NCBI RefSeq assembly: GCF_039621805.1
Contig: NZ_CP155073.1
Location: 3,286,001 to 3,350,000 of the forward strand
Reading direction: 5' to 3'
Source of the DNA: Paraburkholderia sp. PREW-6R
GTDB lineage: Bacteria > Pseudomonadota > Gammaproteobacteria > Burkholderiales > Burkholderiaceae
Length of the DNA: 64,000 nt
Within the stretch, counting starts at the first letter, position 1, and every line of letters starts with the position of its first letter. The translations under genes were made by a program, and so were the position numbers. Below the pieces are notes generated by a model. It made no database searches and was not told the origin of the DNA. It was given only the letters and a program-made list of their open reading frames with translations. Positions 27,297 to 37,228 of the stretch are shown in pieces.

Positions 27297-27692
27297 TCAG
27301 CTCCCGGCTTTCGCCATCTTTTCGAGAATCTTGTTCAGCTTCTCGTCGAGCGTCGCGGCCGTGAACGGCTTGACGACATAACCGCTCGCGCCGGCTTGCG
27401 CCGCCGCGATGATGTTTTCCTTCTTCGACTCGGCCGTCACCATCAGCACCGGCAGATGGGAGAGGTTGGCGTCGGCGCGGATTTCCTTGAGCATCGCCAG
27501 ACCGTCGAGGTTCGGCATGTTCCAGTCGGAGATCACGAAGTCGAAGGCGCCGCCACGCAGACGCGCGAGACCGGCCTGACCGTCTTCCGCTTCGTCGACG
27601 TTCCCGTACCCGAGCTCTTTCAGCAGATTGCGAACGATCCGGCGCATCGTCGGAAAGTCGTCAACTACCAGAATCTTCATTCCCTTATCCAT
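27297..27692 (-). CDS. cheY: Chemotaxis response regulator CheY
   Basis: CheY carries the signal from CheA to the flagellar switch. This single receiver domain of 131 residues has the acidic pair Asp11/Asp12, the phospho-acceptor Asp56 in [14 protein letters not shown], the Thr in VTAES and Lys in YVVKPF. The sequence is close to enteric CheY. The start [13 protein letters not shown] could also be the internal Met5 at 27680. It lies just upstream of cheZ. Confidence 0.96.
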   Translation of the reverse strand: MDKGMKILVVDDFPTMRRIVRNLLKELGYGNVDEAEDGQAGLARLRGGAFDFVISDWNMPNLDGLAMLKEIRADANLSHLPVLMVTAESKKENIIAAAQAGASGYVVKPFTAATLDEKLNKILEKMAKAGS

Positions 27693-27794
27693 TTCATTCC
27701 CTTTGCATGATTCATGGTGCGGCGCTTCATTGCAGTTAATCGACGCCTCAAACCAGCGCTTGCGAACTCGCGCCTCAATTCGTGCCGGGCGGCG

Positions 27795-28901
27795 TCATAC
27801 CCGCTGAACCCGATCGCCCATCGACGACAAGCGCGCCATCACGCGCCGGCTCATCTCCGGCAGTGACGCGATCTCGTCCGCCGCCCCGAGTGCAATCGCT
27901 TCGCGCGGCATGCCGAACACGATGCAGCTCGCCTCGTCCTGCGCGAGGGTGTACGCCCCCGCCTTTTTCATGTCCAGCAGCCCGGCCGCGCCGTCGCGTC
28001 CCATTCCGGTCAGAATCACGCCGACCGCGTTCTTGCCCGCATGTTGCGCGGCGGAGCGGAACAGCACGTCCACCGAAGGCCGATGCCGGTTCACCGGCGG
28101 CTCGTCCGACAGGTGGGCGATGTAGTTCGCGCCACTGCGCGCGAGCAGCAAATGCGCGTGACCAGGTGCGATGTACGCATGTCCGGGCAGCACACGTTCG
28201 CCGTGCTCTGCCTCTTTAACGGTAATTCGGCACAAACCATTGAGGCGTTGCGCAAAAGATTTTGTGAAACCCGGCGGCATATGCTGCGCGATCAGCACCG
28301 CGGGCGCATCGGGCGGCAGCGGCACGAGGACTTCACGGATCGCTTCGGTGCCGCCCGTCGATGCTCCGACGATGATCAGCTTCTCGGTACTGAGCAGCGG
28401 ATTATTGAAGAGCGGCGCGTTGCCGGCCGGCGCATGTGCGGCCCCGGCGGACGCGTGCGCCGCGTGGTGAACCGGCGCGGCCTGGCGCACGCGTGCGCGG
28501 GCCGCGGCGCGGATTTTGTCGGCAAGCTTTTCCGAATACTCGAGCATGCCGTCGCGGATGCCGACTTTCGGCTTCGTGACGAAATCGACCGCGCCGAGTT
28601 CAAGCGCGCGCAGCGTGATTTCGTTGCCGCGTTCCGTCAGCGACGACACCATCACCACCGGCATCGGCCGCAAACGCATCAGCTTTTCCAGAAAATCGAG
28701 GCCGTCCATGCGCGGCATTTCGACGTCGAGCGTCAGCACGTCCGGATTGTGCTGCTTGATCAGCTCACGCGCGACGAGCGGGTCGGGCGCGGTCGCCACG
28801 ACGGTCATGTCCTGCTGGCCGTTGATGATCTCGGTCATCAGGCTGCGGATCAGCGCCGAATCGTCGACGCACAGTACTTTGATCTTTTGCACAGCGCTCA
28901 C
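27795..28901 (-). CDS. cheB: Chemoreceptor methylesterase CheB
   Basis: CheB demethylates and deamidates receptors when phosphorylated by CheA. The N-terminal receiver domain has Asp59 as phospho-acceptor ([15 protein letters not shown]). The C-terminal methylesterase domain carries [16 protein letters not shown] with the catalytic Ser, [10 protein letters not shown] with the His, and [15 protein letters not shown] with the Asp. It has 368 residues. The start is GTG at 28901 in a GTGA overlap with cheD; a second GTG at 28892 is better spaced from GGAGG and is also possible. Confidence 0.95.
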   Translation of the reverse strand: MSAVQKIKVLCVDDSALIRSLMTEIINGQQDMTVVATAPDPLVARELIKQHNPDVLTLDVEMPRMDGLDFLEKLMRLRPMPVVMVSSLTERGNEITLRALELGAVDFVTKPKVGIRDGMLEYSEKLADKIRAAARARVRQAAPVHHAAHASAGAAHAPAGNAPLFNNPLLSTEKLIIVGASTGGTEAIREVLVPLPPDAPAVLIAQHMPPGFTKSFAQRLNGLCRITVKEAEHGERVLPGHAYIAPGHAHLLLARSGANYIAHLSDEPPVNRHRPSVDVLFRSAAQHAGKNAVGVILTGMGRDGAAGLLDMKKAGAYTLAQDEASCIVFGMPREAIALGAADEIASLPEMSRRVMARLSSMGDRVQRV

Positions 28902-29647
28902 GCCTCCTCTGTGGTTCTGGCGTTGTTCGGATGACTGGGACGCGGGCCTGCGGCGAACAGCTCGATTCTGGGTTTGGCAGCGGCTGACGACGAAAACAGT
29001 TCCACCTTCGGACGCGCCGGCGCAGGCGTCGAAAACAGTTCGACCCGTTTGCGCGCCGCGGCGAGCCGCTCGGCGCGCGCTTCGGCGCTCTGCCGCACGA
29101 GCGCCTGCTCGCGCTCGGCCACGCCCGCTTCCTGTTGCAGACGAAGCTTTTTCACCATCACCTGGCCCGTGCGTGGCATGAACGCGACCTTGCGCGGATG
29201 CGACCCCTGCAGGTCTTCGGCGACGATGCGGATTTTTTCGAGCGCGAGATAGCGGCGCACGAATTCCGAATTGCGGTCGCCGATGTTCATCGTCGTCATG
29301 CCGGCGAGCACCGCGCCGCCGCCGAACACCTTGGCTTCGAACCGCTCGCGGCGGCCGCCGGCCTTGATCAACTCGTTGATCAGCACTTCCATTGCGTACG
29401 CGCCGTAACGCATCGAATCCGATGCGGCGTGGCCGACTTCCGCGCCGTCGTCGGGCAACATGAAGTGATTCATGCCGCCAATACCCGCCAGCCGGTCCTG
29501 GATGCAGGCCGCCACACAGGAACCCAGCACGGTGACGAGCACCATGTCTTCATGCGTGGTGTAGAACTCGTTTGGCAACAGCTTCACGCCGGGGCGCTGG
29601 AAGTGGTTGTCGTAATACAGGTTGGTGGCAATCGGCAGGCGGCTCAT
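28898..29647 (-). CDS. cheD: Chemoreceptor deamidase CheD
   Basis: CheD deamidates glutamines on chemoreceptors. The catalytic Cys is in [16 protein letters not shown] and the His in [10 protein letters not shown], with the family strands [12 protein letters not shown] and [21 protein letters not shown]. At 249 residues it is longer than the usual 160-200. The extension is charged and ends with three 13-residue repeats carrying RVELF, KVELF and RIELF (residues 201-231). Its ATG overlaps the cheR stop as ATGA, and its stop overlaps cheB. Confidence 0.94.
   Translation of the reverse strand: MSRLPIATNLYYDNHFQRPGVKLLPNEFYTTHEDMVLVTVLGSCVAACIQDRLAGIGGMNHFMLPDDGAEVGHAASDSMRYGAYAMEVLINELIKAGGRRERFEAKVFGGGAVLAGMTTMNIGDRNSEFVRRYLALEKIRIVAEDLQGSHPRKVAFMPRTGQVMVKKLRLQQEAGVAEREQALVRQSAEARAERLAAARKRVELFSTPAPARPKVELFSSSAAAKPRIELFAAGPRPSHPNNARTTEEA
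28955..29047 (-). repeat. Three 13-codon repeats at the CheD C-terminus
   Basis: The motif [RK][VI]ELF recurs three times at exactly 13-residue spacing (residues 201-205, 214-218, 227-231 of CheD), separated by Ala/Pro/Ser linkers. Confidence 0.85.
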
Positions 29648-30585
29648 GCGGCGACTCCGCTCGCCATCTCACGCGTCGATGCGCGCGATGGCTCGCGTGC
29701 GCCGACGGCGTCGCGCGTGAGTTCATACACCGTCTGGCCGCGCAGCTTGAATGCCTGCGTGACGTACGTGAAATTTTCCGAGTGGCCGGCAAACAGCAGG
29801 CCGCCCGACTTCATCAGCGGCTCGAAGCGCGCGAGCACCTGCGCCTGCGTCGGCTTGTCGAAATAGATCATCACGTTGCGGCAAAAAATCGCGTCGAACT
29901 GCGTGCGCAACTGGTAATCGCGGTCGGTCAGATTGAGCTGCTCGAAGCGCACCAGCGCGCGCACTTCCGGGCGGACCTTCACGAGGCCGGCGTGCGCGCC
30001 GGTGCCTTTCAGGAAAAAGCGCTTCAGGCGTTCCGGCGACAAGTGCTTGACCTGGTCGAACTGGTACATCCCGGCGGCGGCTTTGGCGAGCACCTGCGTG
30101 TCGATGTCGGTGGCCAGCACCGTCGCCTGGCGCGCGCCGCTTTCTCCGAGGGCTTCGATCAGCGTCATCGCGATCGAATAGGGCTCCTCACCCGTCGAAG
30201 CCGCCGAGCACCACACAGAAACCGGCTGAGCGCGACGCCGCACGAAGTCGGCGAGAATCGGGAAGTGATGCGCTTCTCGAAAAAACGCGGTCAGGTTGGT
30301 GGTCAGTGCGTTCGTGAAGGCTTCCCATTCGGCCGGGTCGTTTTCCGCTTCGAGCAGATCCAGGTAATGCCTGAACGTATCGAGGCCGCGAGCGCGCAGC
30401 CGCCGCGCGAGACGGCTGTATGCCATGTCGCGCTTGTGATCCGACAGCGAAATGCCCGCGCTGCGATGAATCAGTTCGCGAATGCGGGCGAAGTCCGCCG
30501 ACGTGAATTCGAAATCCCGTGCCGTGTCTCCGCCTCTGACCGTGTCTTGCCGGTCAGGACGTTGTTGTGTGCGCGTTGCCATCAT
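29644..30585 (-). CDS. cheR: Chemoreceptor methyltransferase CheR
   Basis: CheR methylates receptor glutamates with S-adenosylmethionine. The 313-residue product has the N-terminal helical domain ([33 protein letters not shown]) and the SAM-binding domain with [19 protein letters not shown] and [19 protein letters not shown] choose the ATG at 30585 (AGGAA six bases upstream) over a TTG at 30603. That ATG overlaps the stop of a small upstream ORF as ATGA. The stop overlaps cheD. Confidence 0.95.
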   Translation of the reverse strand: MMATRTQQRPDRQDTVRGGDTARDFEFTSADFARIRELIHRSAGISLSDHKRDMAYSRLARRLRARGLDTFRHYLDLLEAENDPAEWEAFTNALTTNLTAFFREAHHFPILADFVRRRAQPVSVWCSAASTGEEPYSIAMTLIEALGESGARQATVLATDIDTQVLAKAAAGMYQFDQVKHLSPERLKRFFLKGTGAHAGLVKVRPEVRALVRFEQLNLTDRDYQLRTQFDAIFCRNVMIYFDKPTQAQVLARFEPLMKSGGLLFAGHSENFTYVTQAFKLRGQTVYELTRDAVGAREPSRASTREMASGVAA

Positions 30586-30773
30586 GTGTGTTCCTGCCTG
30601 CAATACGAGCCATCCCGCGCCGCGACCGTAACGTGTGCTCCGGCGCAGGGGATTGGATTCGCGGGGTCGCGCCCGCCCGCGAGTGCTACTGACACGCAGT
30701 CGGCTCGCGACACGCTCTCGGAGCGTGCTTCGATGATTCGCCCGTCGTGCAGCGAGATGTCGAATGACCGCAT
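30582..30773 (-). CDS. Small ORF coupled to cheR, 63 residues, unknown
   Basis: The ORF lies between the MCP gene and cheR and ends in an ATGA overlap with the cheR start. The same kind of overlap links cheR-cheD and cheD-cheB here, so it may be translated and coupled. It starts MRSFDISLHDGRIIEARSES, has two cysteines and no recognised domain. There is no clear ribosome site before its ATG, so the ORF could also be chance. Confidence 0.35.
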   Translation of the reverse strand: MRSFDISLHDGRIIEARSESVSRADCVSVALAGGRDPANPIPCAGAHVTVAARDGSYCRQEHT

Positions 30774-30821
30774 GTCGTGGTGTGCCTGTTCAGTGTCTGT
30801 CTGGTGGTGGTTCGGTGAGCG

Positions 30822-32699
30822 TCAGAAGGTTTCCCAGTCCGCGTCCGATCCCGCCGCAACGGTATGCGCCGCGCCAGCACGCCCCGCCGTTTCGGACGAA
30901 GCAGACGGCGACGTGCGCCCCGACTTCGGCTTCAGCGTCGGCTCGGTGCGTGCGGCGGCGCTGCCGTGCGTGGCCGGCGCCGTCGCGACATTCACGGCCG
31001 CATTCACCGCCGGTGCGACAGCCGCCGTGCCGGCGTTGCCGCCCTGAGCGGCAGCAGGCGACGGAACCTTTTTGCCCGGCGCGCGCTTGCCGACGAACGC
31101 GCGCGATGCCGCCGGCGCGTTGGCGCCCACCGTGCCGCGCGTTCCACCCGCCACCTTCCACACACTCACCACGGCCTGCAACTGACGCGTCTGATCTTCG
31201 AGCGACGCGGCCGCAGCCGCCGCTTCTTCCACCAGCGCGGCATTCTGCTGCGTGACCTCGTCCATTTGCACCACCGCGCGATTCACCTGTTCGATGCCGC
31301 CCGACTGCTCTTCGGACGCCGCGCTGATCTCGCCCATGATGTCGGTCACGCGCCGCACGGCCTGTACGATCTCGTCCATCGTCGTGCCCGCGCGGCCGAC
31401 CAGCGCCGAGCCGCTTTGCACCTTGTCGACCGAGTCGCCGATCAGTTCCTTGATTTCTTTCGCGGCGCTCGCGCTGCGTTGCGCGAGGCTGCGCACCTCG
31501 CCGGCCACGACCGCGAAGCCGCGACCCTGTTCGCCTGCCCGCGCGGCTTCGACCGCCGCGTTCAGCGCGAGAATATTCGTCTGGAACGCAATGCCTTCAA
31601 TTACGCCGATGATGTCGACGACCTTGTTCGAGCTGCTGGCAATGTCCTGCATCGTCGTCACGACCTGGCTCACGACGTCGCCGCCGCGCGTGGCGATGTC
31701 CGACGCGTTGACCGCCAGCTGGCTCGCCTGCCGGGCGTTCTCCGCGTTCTGACGCACGGTGCCGGTGAGCTGCTCCATGCTCGACGCGGTTTCCTGCAAC
31801 GACGCCGCCTGCTGCTCGGTGCGCTGCGACAGATCGGTGTTGCCCATCGCGATTTCGCGTGCGCCGGTGTCGATCGATTCGGTGCTGCTGTGGACCGCTT
31901 TCACCATCGTCGCCATGCTGTCCTGCATGCGCTTGATCGCGGCGAAGAGGCGCCCGATTTCATTGCGGCTGGACACCTCGATCGTCTCGGTCAGGTCGCC
32001 CGACGCGATTCGCTCGAAGCACCCGGTCGCATCGGCGAGCGGCTGCACGATCAGGCCGCGCAGCGCGAAGCGGATACCCGCCACGAGCAGCAGTGCGATG
32101 GCCGTGAGCGCGGCGATCAGCGTGGTCATCAGCGAGATGTTCGCCTGCGCGCCCGTTTGCTGATCGACGGCGCTTTGCTGCAACGCCTTGACGACGGCCG
32201 AGGCCGCGCCGTCGTACGCGATGAACATCGGGCTGATCTTCGTATCGGCGATAGCGTGGTACGCCGCCATATCGTTCGCGTTCAATGCGGCGAACTCAGG
32301 ATCGACGCCGTCACGCATCACGCTCGTGCGTTTGGCAAGCACGTCGTCGAGCAGCGCCTGGTCGATGCCCTGCTTGGGCGCATCGAGATAAAGCTGCCAG
32401 CTCTGGTTGCCTTTGGTCAGCAACTCCTGCGCACGGTCGATCGCTTTTTTCGCCTCGTCCGCATTGCCCGCGGCCGAGAGCGTGTTGAAGCGATCCACCG
32501 CGAGGCGTGAGCGCAACAGATAGGCGGAAGCATCGTCGAGGGCGTGAATCGCCACCAGATCGCCGCGCGAAATACGATCGAGCGAACCGCTCGCGCCGCG
32601 CAGCGCAGTGAGGCCCAACACGCCGACCACCACGGTCAGCGCCACCAGAATGATCGCCACCACGGTCAGCGATGTACGAATCGACCACCTGCTCAGCAT
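30822..32699 (-). CDS. Methyl-accepting chemotaxis protein, Tar/Tsr type
   Basis: A transmembrane chemoreceptor of 625 residues. An N-terminal membrane helix (about residues 8-30) is followed by a four-helix-type periplasmic domain. A second membrane helix (about 190-212), a HAMP domain, and a cytoplasmic signalling domain follow. The hairpin tip reads [36 protein letters not shown]. The C-terminus is DADWETF, matching the NWETF-type tether that recruits CheR and CheB. An Ala/Pro-rich stretch of about 90 residues precedes the tether. Its ligand cannot be told from sequence. It lies in the mot/che operon between cheW and cheR. Confidence 0.95.
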   Translation of the reverse strand: MLSRWSIRTSLTVVAIILVALTVVVGVLGLTALRGASGSLDRISRGDLVAIHALDDASAYLLRSRLAVDRFNTLSAAGNADEAKKAIDRAQELLTKGNQSWQLYLDAPKQGIDQALLDDVLAKRTSVMRDGVDPEFAALNANDMAAYHAIADTKISPMFIAYDGAASAVVKALQQSAVDQQTGAQANISLMTTLIAALTAIALLLVAGIRFALRGLIVQPLADATGCFERIASGDLTETIEVSSRNEIGRLFAAIKRMQDSMATMVKAVHSSTESIDTGAREIAMGNTDLSQRTEQQAASLQETASSMEQLTGTVRQNAENARQASQLAVNASDIATRGGDVVSQVVTTMQDIASSSNKVVDIIGVIEGIAFQTNILALNAAVEAARAGEQGRGFAVVAGEVRSLAQRSASAAKEIKELIGDSVDKVQSGSALVGRAGTTMDEIVQAVRRVTDIMGEISAASEEQSGGIEQVNRAVVQMDEVTQQNAALVEEAAAAAASLEDQTRQLQAVVSVWKVAGGTRGTVGANAPAASRAFVGKRAPGKKVPSPAAAQGGNAGTAAVAPAVNAAVNVATAPATHGSAAARTEPTLKPKSGRTSPSASSETAGRAGAAHTVAAGSDADWETF

Positions 32700-32741
32700 C
32701 TCGATGCTCCCTGTTTCAAACTATCAGAAGTGCCGCCGCCG

Positions 32742-33278
32742 TCAGACGCCGAGCGTTTCGATCAGCGCCATTTCGCGGCTGGTCATCAGCTTTTCGATGT
32801 CCATCAGAATCAGCATGCGGCCGTCGACGGTGCCGAGTCCCGTGAGGTACTCGGTCGTCAGCGTCGCGCCGAATTCCGGCGCCGGCATGATCTGGTCCAT
32901 CGCAAGCGTCAGCACGTCGGAGACGCCGTCCACCACCATGCCGACCACGCGATGCGCGACGTTCAGAATGATCACCACCGTCTGATGGTCGTACTCGACA
33001 CGCCCCAGATGAAACTTGATGCGCATGTCCACGATCGGCACGATGATGCCGCGCAGATTGATCACGCCCTTGATGAAATCCGGCGCATTCGCGATTCGCG
33101 TGACGTTGTCGTAGCCGCGGATTTCCTGCACCTTGAGAATGTCGATGCCGTACTCTTCGGCGCCGAGCGTAAAGACGAGGAATTCCTGACCGCCGGCGTC
33201 AGCCTGCTGCGCGTCGCGACGGCCATGCATAGCGCTCACGTTCGCGACGCTCGAATTGATGGATTGGACTTCTGCCAC
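32742..33278 (-). CDS. cheW: Chemotaxis coupling protein CheW
   Basis: CheW links receptors to CheA. The CheW domain runs from [25 protein letters not shown] through [18 protein letters not shown] to a C-terminus with [13 protein letters not shown] at 33278 ([10 protein letters not shown]) has GGGGG about five bases upstream, giving 178 residues. A TTG four codons earlier is possible. It follows cheA by 42 bp. Confidence 0.95.
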   Translation of the reverse strand: MAEVQSINSSVANVSAMHGRRDAQQADAGGQEFLVFTLGAEEYGIDILKVQEIRGYDNVTRIANAPDFIKGVINLRGIIVPIVDMRIKFHLGRVEYDHQTVVIILNVAHRVVGMVVDGVSDVLTLAMDQIMPAPEFGATLTTEYLTGLGTVDGRMLILMDIEKLMTSREMALIETLGV

Positions 33279-33320
33279 GTTAGCCCCCAAACGGTTGGGA
33301 TGAAATAAATTGAAGGAATG

Positions 33321-35633
33321 TCATGCGAGGCTCATCGCGCCATGCGCGTTGCGCGATTCGCGGTTCAGCGCGGCCACATCCACGATCAGCGCGACACTGC
33401 CGTCGCCGAGAATCGTGGCGGCGGAAATGCCGTGCACCTTGCGGTAGTTCGTTTCGAGGTTCTTCACGACCACCTGCTGCTGGCCCACCAGTTCGTCGAT
33501 CAGCATCGCAAAGCGGCGCCCCTCGGTCTGCATGATGGTGACGATGCCTTGCGTCGGTTCGTGCTTCGCGTCTTCGACGTTGAACACTTCGTGCAACGCA
33601 ACGAGCGGCAGATATTCACCGCGCACGCGCACCACACGCTCACCGTTGGCGATCGTATAAATATCTTCGGCTCGCGGTTGCAGCGACTCCATCACGAAGT
33701 TCAGCGGCAGAATGAAGATCTCGTTGCCGACCTTCACCGACATGCCATCGAGAATGGCGAGCGTGAGCGGCAGCACGATGCGCGTGGTGCTGCCCTTGCC
33801 GGCATGCGAGGTGATTTCCACGTGACCACCCATCGACTGGATGTTGCGCTTCACCACGTCCATGCCGACGCCACGGCCGGAGACGTCCGTCACCTGCTCG
33901 GCCGTCGAGAAGCCCGGCAGGAAGATCAGGTTCCAGACTTCTTCGTCGGACATCGACTCGCTGACCTGCATGCCCTGCTTGGCCGCCTTCGCGAGAATCT
34001 TGTCGCGGCGCAAGCCGGCGCCGTCGTCGCTGACCTCGATGACGATGTTGCCGCCATGATGGGCCGCCGAGAGAACCAGCTGCCCGGTCGAAGCCTTGCC
34101 CGCTGCGCGCCGTACTTCCACGGTTTCGATGCCGTGGTCGAGACTGTTGCGCACGAGGTGCGTCAACGGATCGATGATCCGCTCGATCAGGCTCTTGTCG
34201 AGCTCGGTCGCCTGACCGAACGTGACGAGCTCCACTTCCTTGCCGAGTTTCGCCGCGAGATCGCGCACGAGACGCGGGAAGCGGCTGAACACGTAATCCA
34301 TCGGCATCATGCGGATCGACATCACCGCTTCCTGCAGATCACGTGCATTGCGCTCCAGTTGCGCCATGCCGTTAAAAAGCCGGTCGTGCAGCGCCGGGTC
34401 GAACGTGCTGGTGGTTTCGGCAAGCATGGCCTGCGTGATCACCAGTTCGCCGACCAGATTGATCAGCTGATCGACCTTTTCCACGCCGACGCGAATCGAG
34501 CTGCCTTCCGCGCCGCCCGCTGCTGCTGCCGGACGCGCGGCTGCCTTGCGGTCCGTTTCAGCGGGTGCCGAAGCGCCCGTTGCTGCCGGCGCGGCGGCCG
34601 TGTTCGCCGCCGGCGCGCTGGCGGCCGTTGCGGGTTGAGCCGCAGCCTGCGCGGATGCGCCCGTCGCGTCGAACAGACCCTGTGTAGGTTTGGCGGGTGC
34701 AGCGGTGCCGGCCGCCTGTGCCGGCGATGCTGCGTGGCCCGTCTGAATCGTTTGTACTGCCTGTGCTGCTTGCGCCGGGGACGACGGTTCAGCGTCGGGC
34801 GTTCCAGGTTCGCCTTGCTGATCGCCGTCCGCCGGCGCGGTGCCGCGGCCGATCACGATCTGACTTTCGTCGATCACGAAACAGCACACGGCGATGATGT
34901 CGTCGGTGGTCACATCGGTCTGGAGCCACAGCGTCAGATCGCCGCCGCTTTTGACCTGCCCAACGATATTCCCCAGGTTGCCGAGCTCTTCGGCCAGCAG
35001 TTCCTGGTCCTTCTCACCCACGCCCCGTAGCGTAATTTTCAGATGAGGTCCGGCGCCGTCGTCGTTACCGCCGATGGCGCCGGCGTTGGCCGCTTCGCCG
35101 GTCTGCGCCGGTTCGCCGCCTGTCCATTCGCCCGCTACCTGCACCGCCTGTTCGACGACGTGCTCCGGCGCGCTGCCGTTTGCTACCACTTCCTCCACCG
35201 CCTGTACGGCTACTGCCGGCGCAGTGGCGGCGGCGCCCTGACGGCTCTCCGCGTGCAACTGTTCGAGCTTCGCGCAGATCGCTTTGGCCACGGCGACGTC
35301 CGGCTCCGCGCTCGCGCGGTAATCGGCGAGCTGGCCCGACAGCACGTCCTTGGTTTCGAGGAACGTGTCGATCATGTCCTTGCGCAGCACGAGTTCGTTA
35401 TTGCGTGCGCGATCGAGCAGGGATTCGAGAATGTGGGTCGTTTCCGTCAACGCGGTAAAGCCGAACGTCGCCGCGCCACCCTTGATCGAATGCGCCGCGC
35501 GGAAAATCGCCGCGAGGTCCTCCGGGTCCGGATTGGCGAGATTCAGATTGAGCAGCAACTGCTCCATCTGCGCGAGCAGTTCATCCGCTTCGTCGAAAAA
35601 CGTCTGATAGAACTGAGTGATATCGAGTGTCAT
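33321..35633 (-). CDS. cheA: Chemotaxis histidine kinase CheA
   Basis: CheA phosphorylates CheY and CheB in response to receptor state. Domain order: P1 HPt with His48 (AAHSIKGGAATFGFTALTETTH), a P2-like region (about residues 195-265), a long Ala/Pro-rich linker (about 275-375), P3 dimerisation, and P4 kinase. P4 carries LTHLVRNSLDHGIE, DDGAGLRRDKI and SGRGVGMDVVKRNI. The P5 CheW-like domain is at the C-terminus. At 770 residues it is somewhat longer than enteric CheA (654), mainly in the linker. It is preceded by a stand-alone receiver gene and followed by cheW. Confidence 0.96.
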   Translation of the reverse strand: MTLDITQFYQTFFDEADELLAQMEQLLLNLNLANPDPEDLAAIFRAAHSIKGGAATFGFTALTETTHILESLLDRARNNELVLRKDMIDTFLETKDVLSGQLADYRASAEPDVAVAKAICAKLEQLHAESRQGAAATAPAVAVQAVEEVVANGSAPEHVVEQAVQVAGEWTGGEPAQTGEAANAGAIGGNDDGAGPHLKITLRGVGEKDQELLAEELGNLGNIVGQVKSGGDLTLWLQTDVTTDDIIAVCCFVIDESQIVIGRGTAPADGDQQGEPGTPDAEPSSPAQAAQAVQTIQTGHAASPAQAAGTAAPAKPTQGLFDATGASAQAAAQPATAASAPAANTAAAPAATGASAPAETDRKAAARPAAAAGGAEGSSIRVGVEKVDQLINLVGELVITQAMLAETTSTFDPALHDRLFNGMAQLERNARDLQEAVMSIRMMPMDYVFSRFPRLVRDLAAKLGKEVELVTFGQATELDKSLIERIIDPLTHLVRNSLDHGIETVEVRRAAGKASTGQLVLSAAHHGGNIVIEVSDDGAGLRRDKILAKAAKQGMQVSESMSDEEVWNLIFLPGFSTAEQVTDVSGRGVGMDVVKRNIQSMGGHVEITSHAGKGSTTRIVLPLTLAILDGMSVKVGNEIFILPLNFVMESLQPRAEDIYTIANGERVVRVRGEYLPLVALHEVFNVEDAKHEPTQGIVTIMQTEGRRFAMLIDELVGQQQVVVKNLETNYRKVHGISAATILGDGSVALIVDVAALNRESRNAHGAMSLA

Positions 35634-35733
35634 GCCTGGGTCACCGCGAGATTTTCTGTCTAGGCTTGGGCTGCCAAGCCGCCGCGTCGAAAGCTTGTGA
35701 AACGTGTCATAGGGTTGGCGCCGATTCCGGCGC

Positions 35734-36111
35734 TCATGCGTGGTCCTGTTCCGCTAACGCCGCCACCAGTTCGGTCAGCATGTCGGGGTCGAGCGGCTTT
35801 TCGATCCAGCCGGTCGCACCCGCCGAGCGCGCCGCAGCCTTGAACGGCTCGCCCGATTCCGTCGTGAGGACGAGGATGGGCGTCGCCTGGTAGGCCGGAT
35901 TACCGCGCAGCTCGGCGATCAGATCGAGGCCGGTCTTGCCCGGCATGTGCTGGTCCGTCAACACGAGGTCGAACGACATGGCGAGCGCGTTTTCAAGCCC
36001 TTCGTTGCCGTCCGCCGCGAGCGTCACTTCGTAGCCGGCCGTCGTCAACGTTGCGCCCAGAAGCTGCCGCATCGATGCCGAATCGTCGATTGCCAGGATG
36101 TGCCTGATCAT
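35734..36111 (-). CDS. Single-domain response regulator, CheY-like
   Basis: A stand-alone receiver domain of 125 residues. It has Asp9/Asp10, phospho-acceptor Asp53 (LVLTDQHMPGKTGLDLI), VLTTES and a Lys in GWIEKPLDPDML. It differs clearly from the cheY next to cheZ, so the operon encodes two CheY-type proteins. It lies between motB and cheA. It may act as a phosphate sink or a second motor-output regulator. The start at 36111 has GAGAGG five bases upstream. Confidence 0.92.
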   Translation of the reverse strand: MIRHILAIDDSASMRQLLGATLTTAGYEVTLAADGNEGLENALAMSFDLVLTDQHMPGKTGLDLIAELRGNPAYQATPILVLTTESGEPFKAAARSAGATGWIEKPLDPDMLTELVAALAEQDHA

Positions 36112-36199
36112 GAAAACCTCTCGCTGCGCCTGTTTCATGGATCGCCCGTGCGGTTCGCGCCTGCCGTGCGCGTGGACCGCAAGGGCCGATCGCTGTTCG

Positions 36200-37207
36200 T
36201 TACTGAGCCGCCGGCGCATTCGCCGGCACCTTCGGCGCCGCCGTCACCGGCGGCGCAATTCTTTGCAGCAGCGGCTTGGAGCCGGCCGCGTCGTCCGACA
36301 AAGTCGTCGTCGTGGAGTCGTCGTGGTTAAGCGCGTCCTCCGACCTTCTGTTCAACACGATCACGCTGATGCGGCGGTTTTCCGGGTCCATCGGGTCCGC
36401 CTTGTTCAGGTTCTGCGTCGACGCGAGGCCGAGCACGCGCATTACCTTCGCTTCGTCCATGCCGCCGGCGATCAGCTCACGGCGCGACGCATTGGCGCGG
36501 TCCGCGGACAGTTCCCAGTTGCTGTAGCCTTTCTCGCCGCCCGCATATTGCGCGGCGTCGGTGTGCCCCTGCACGATGATGCGGTTCGGCACGTCGTTCA
36601 GCGTGTGACCGATTTCACGCAGGATGTCGCGCATATACGGCTCGACCTGATCTTTCGCGGTGGCGAACATCGGCCGCTTCTGCGAATCGACGATCTCGAT
36701 GCGCAAGCCCGTCAGCGTCGAGTCGATACGGATCTGCTGCTTGAACTGGCGCAGCACCGGGTTCGCTTCGATCGCGGCCATCAGCTTGACCTGCAGATCG
36801 TGCAGGCGAGCCTGCTCACGGCGCTCGAGTTCTCCCTGCAACTGCTTCATCGAGTCTTCGTCGTTGTGCGAGGCGCTGTGCGCCGATCGGCTGTTCGCGC
36901 CGTCCGTCGCACGTGTCACGCCTTGTGCGTCCGTCGAGATGTCGCGGCCGCCGCCTTTAAGGATGCTCGAATCTTCCGCGCTGCGATCGCCGCCCCACAG
37001 CGTGATCTTCAGCGGCTGGTTGAAGTAGTCGGCGATCCCGCGCAACTGCACCGTGGACGCCGAACTCAGCAGCCACATGAGCAGGAAGAACGCCATCATC
37101 GCGGTCATGAAGTCCGCATATGCGAGCTTCCACGCGCCGCCGTGATGCCCGGATTTCTTCGGCGCGACGCGCTTGACGACGATGGCGCGGTCTTTGTCCT
37201 TGCTCAT
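36200..37207 (-). CDS. motB: Flagellar stator protein MotB
   Basis: MotB anchors the stator to peptidoglycan and provides the proton-binding Asp. Asp32 is present in WKLAYADFMTAMMAFFLLMWLLSSAS, the single membrane helix. The C-terminal OmpA-like domain has RIIVQGHTDAAQYAGGEKGYSNWELSADRANASRREL. It has 335 residues and is proton type by its close match to enteric MotB. It follows motA by 21 bp. Confidence 0.97.
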   Translation of the reverse strand: MSKDKDRAIVVKRVAPKKSGHHGGAWKLAYADFMTAMMAFFLLMWLLSSASTVQLRGIADYFNQPLKITLWGGDRSAEDSSILKGGGRDISTDAQGVTRATDGANSRSAHSASHNDEDSMKQLQGELERREQARLHDLQVKLMAAIEANPVLRQFKQQIRIDSTLTGLRIEIVDSQKRPMFATAKDQVEPYMRDILREIGHTLNDVPNRIIVQGHTDAAQYAGGEKGYSNWELSADRANASRRELIAGGMDEAKVMRVLGLASTQNLNKADPMDPENRRISVIVLNRRSEDALNHDDSTTTTLSDDAAGSKPLLQRIAPPVTAAPKVPANAPAAQ

Positions 37208-37228
37208 GGCTTCGGTCCCGGGCGCCGG

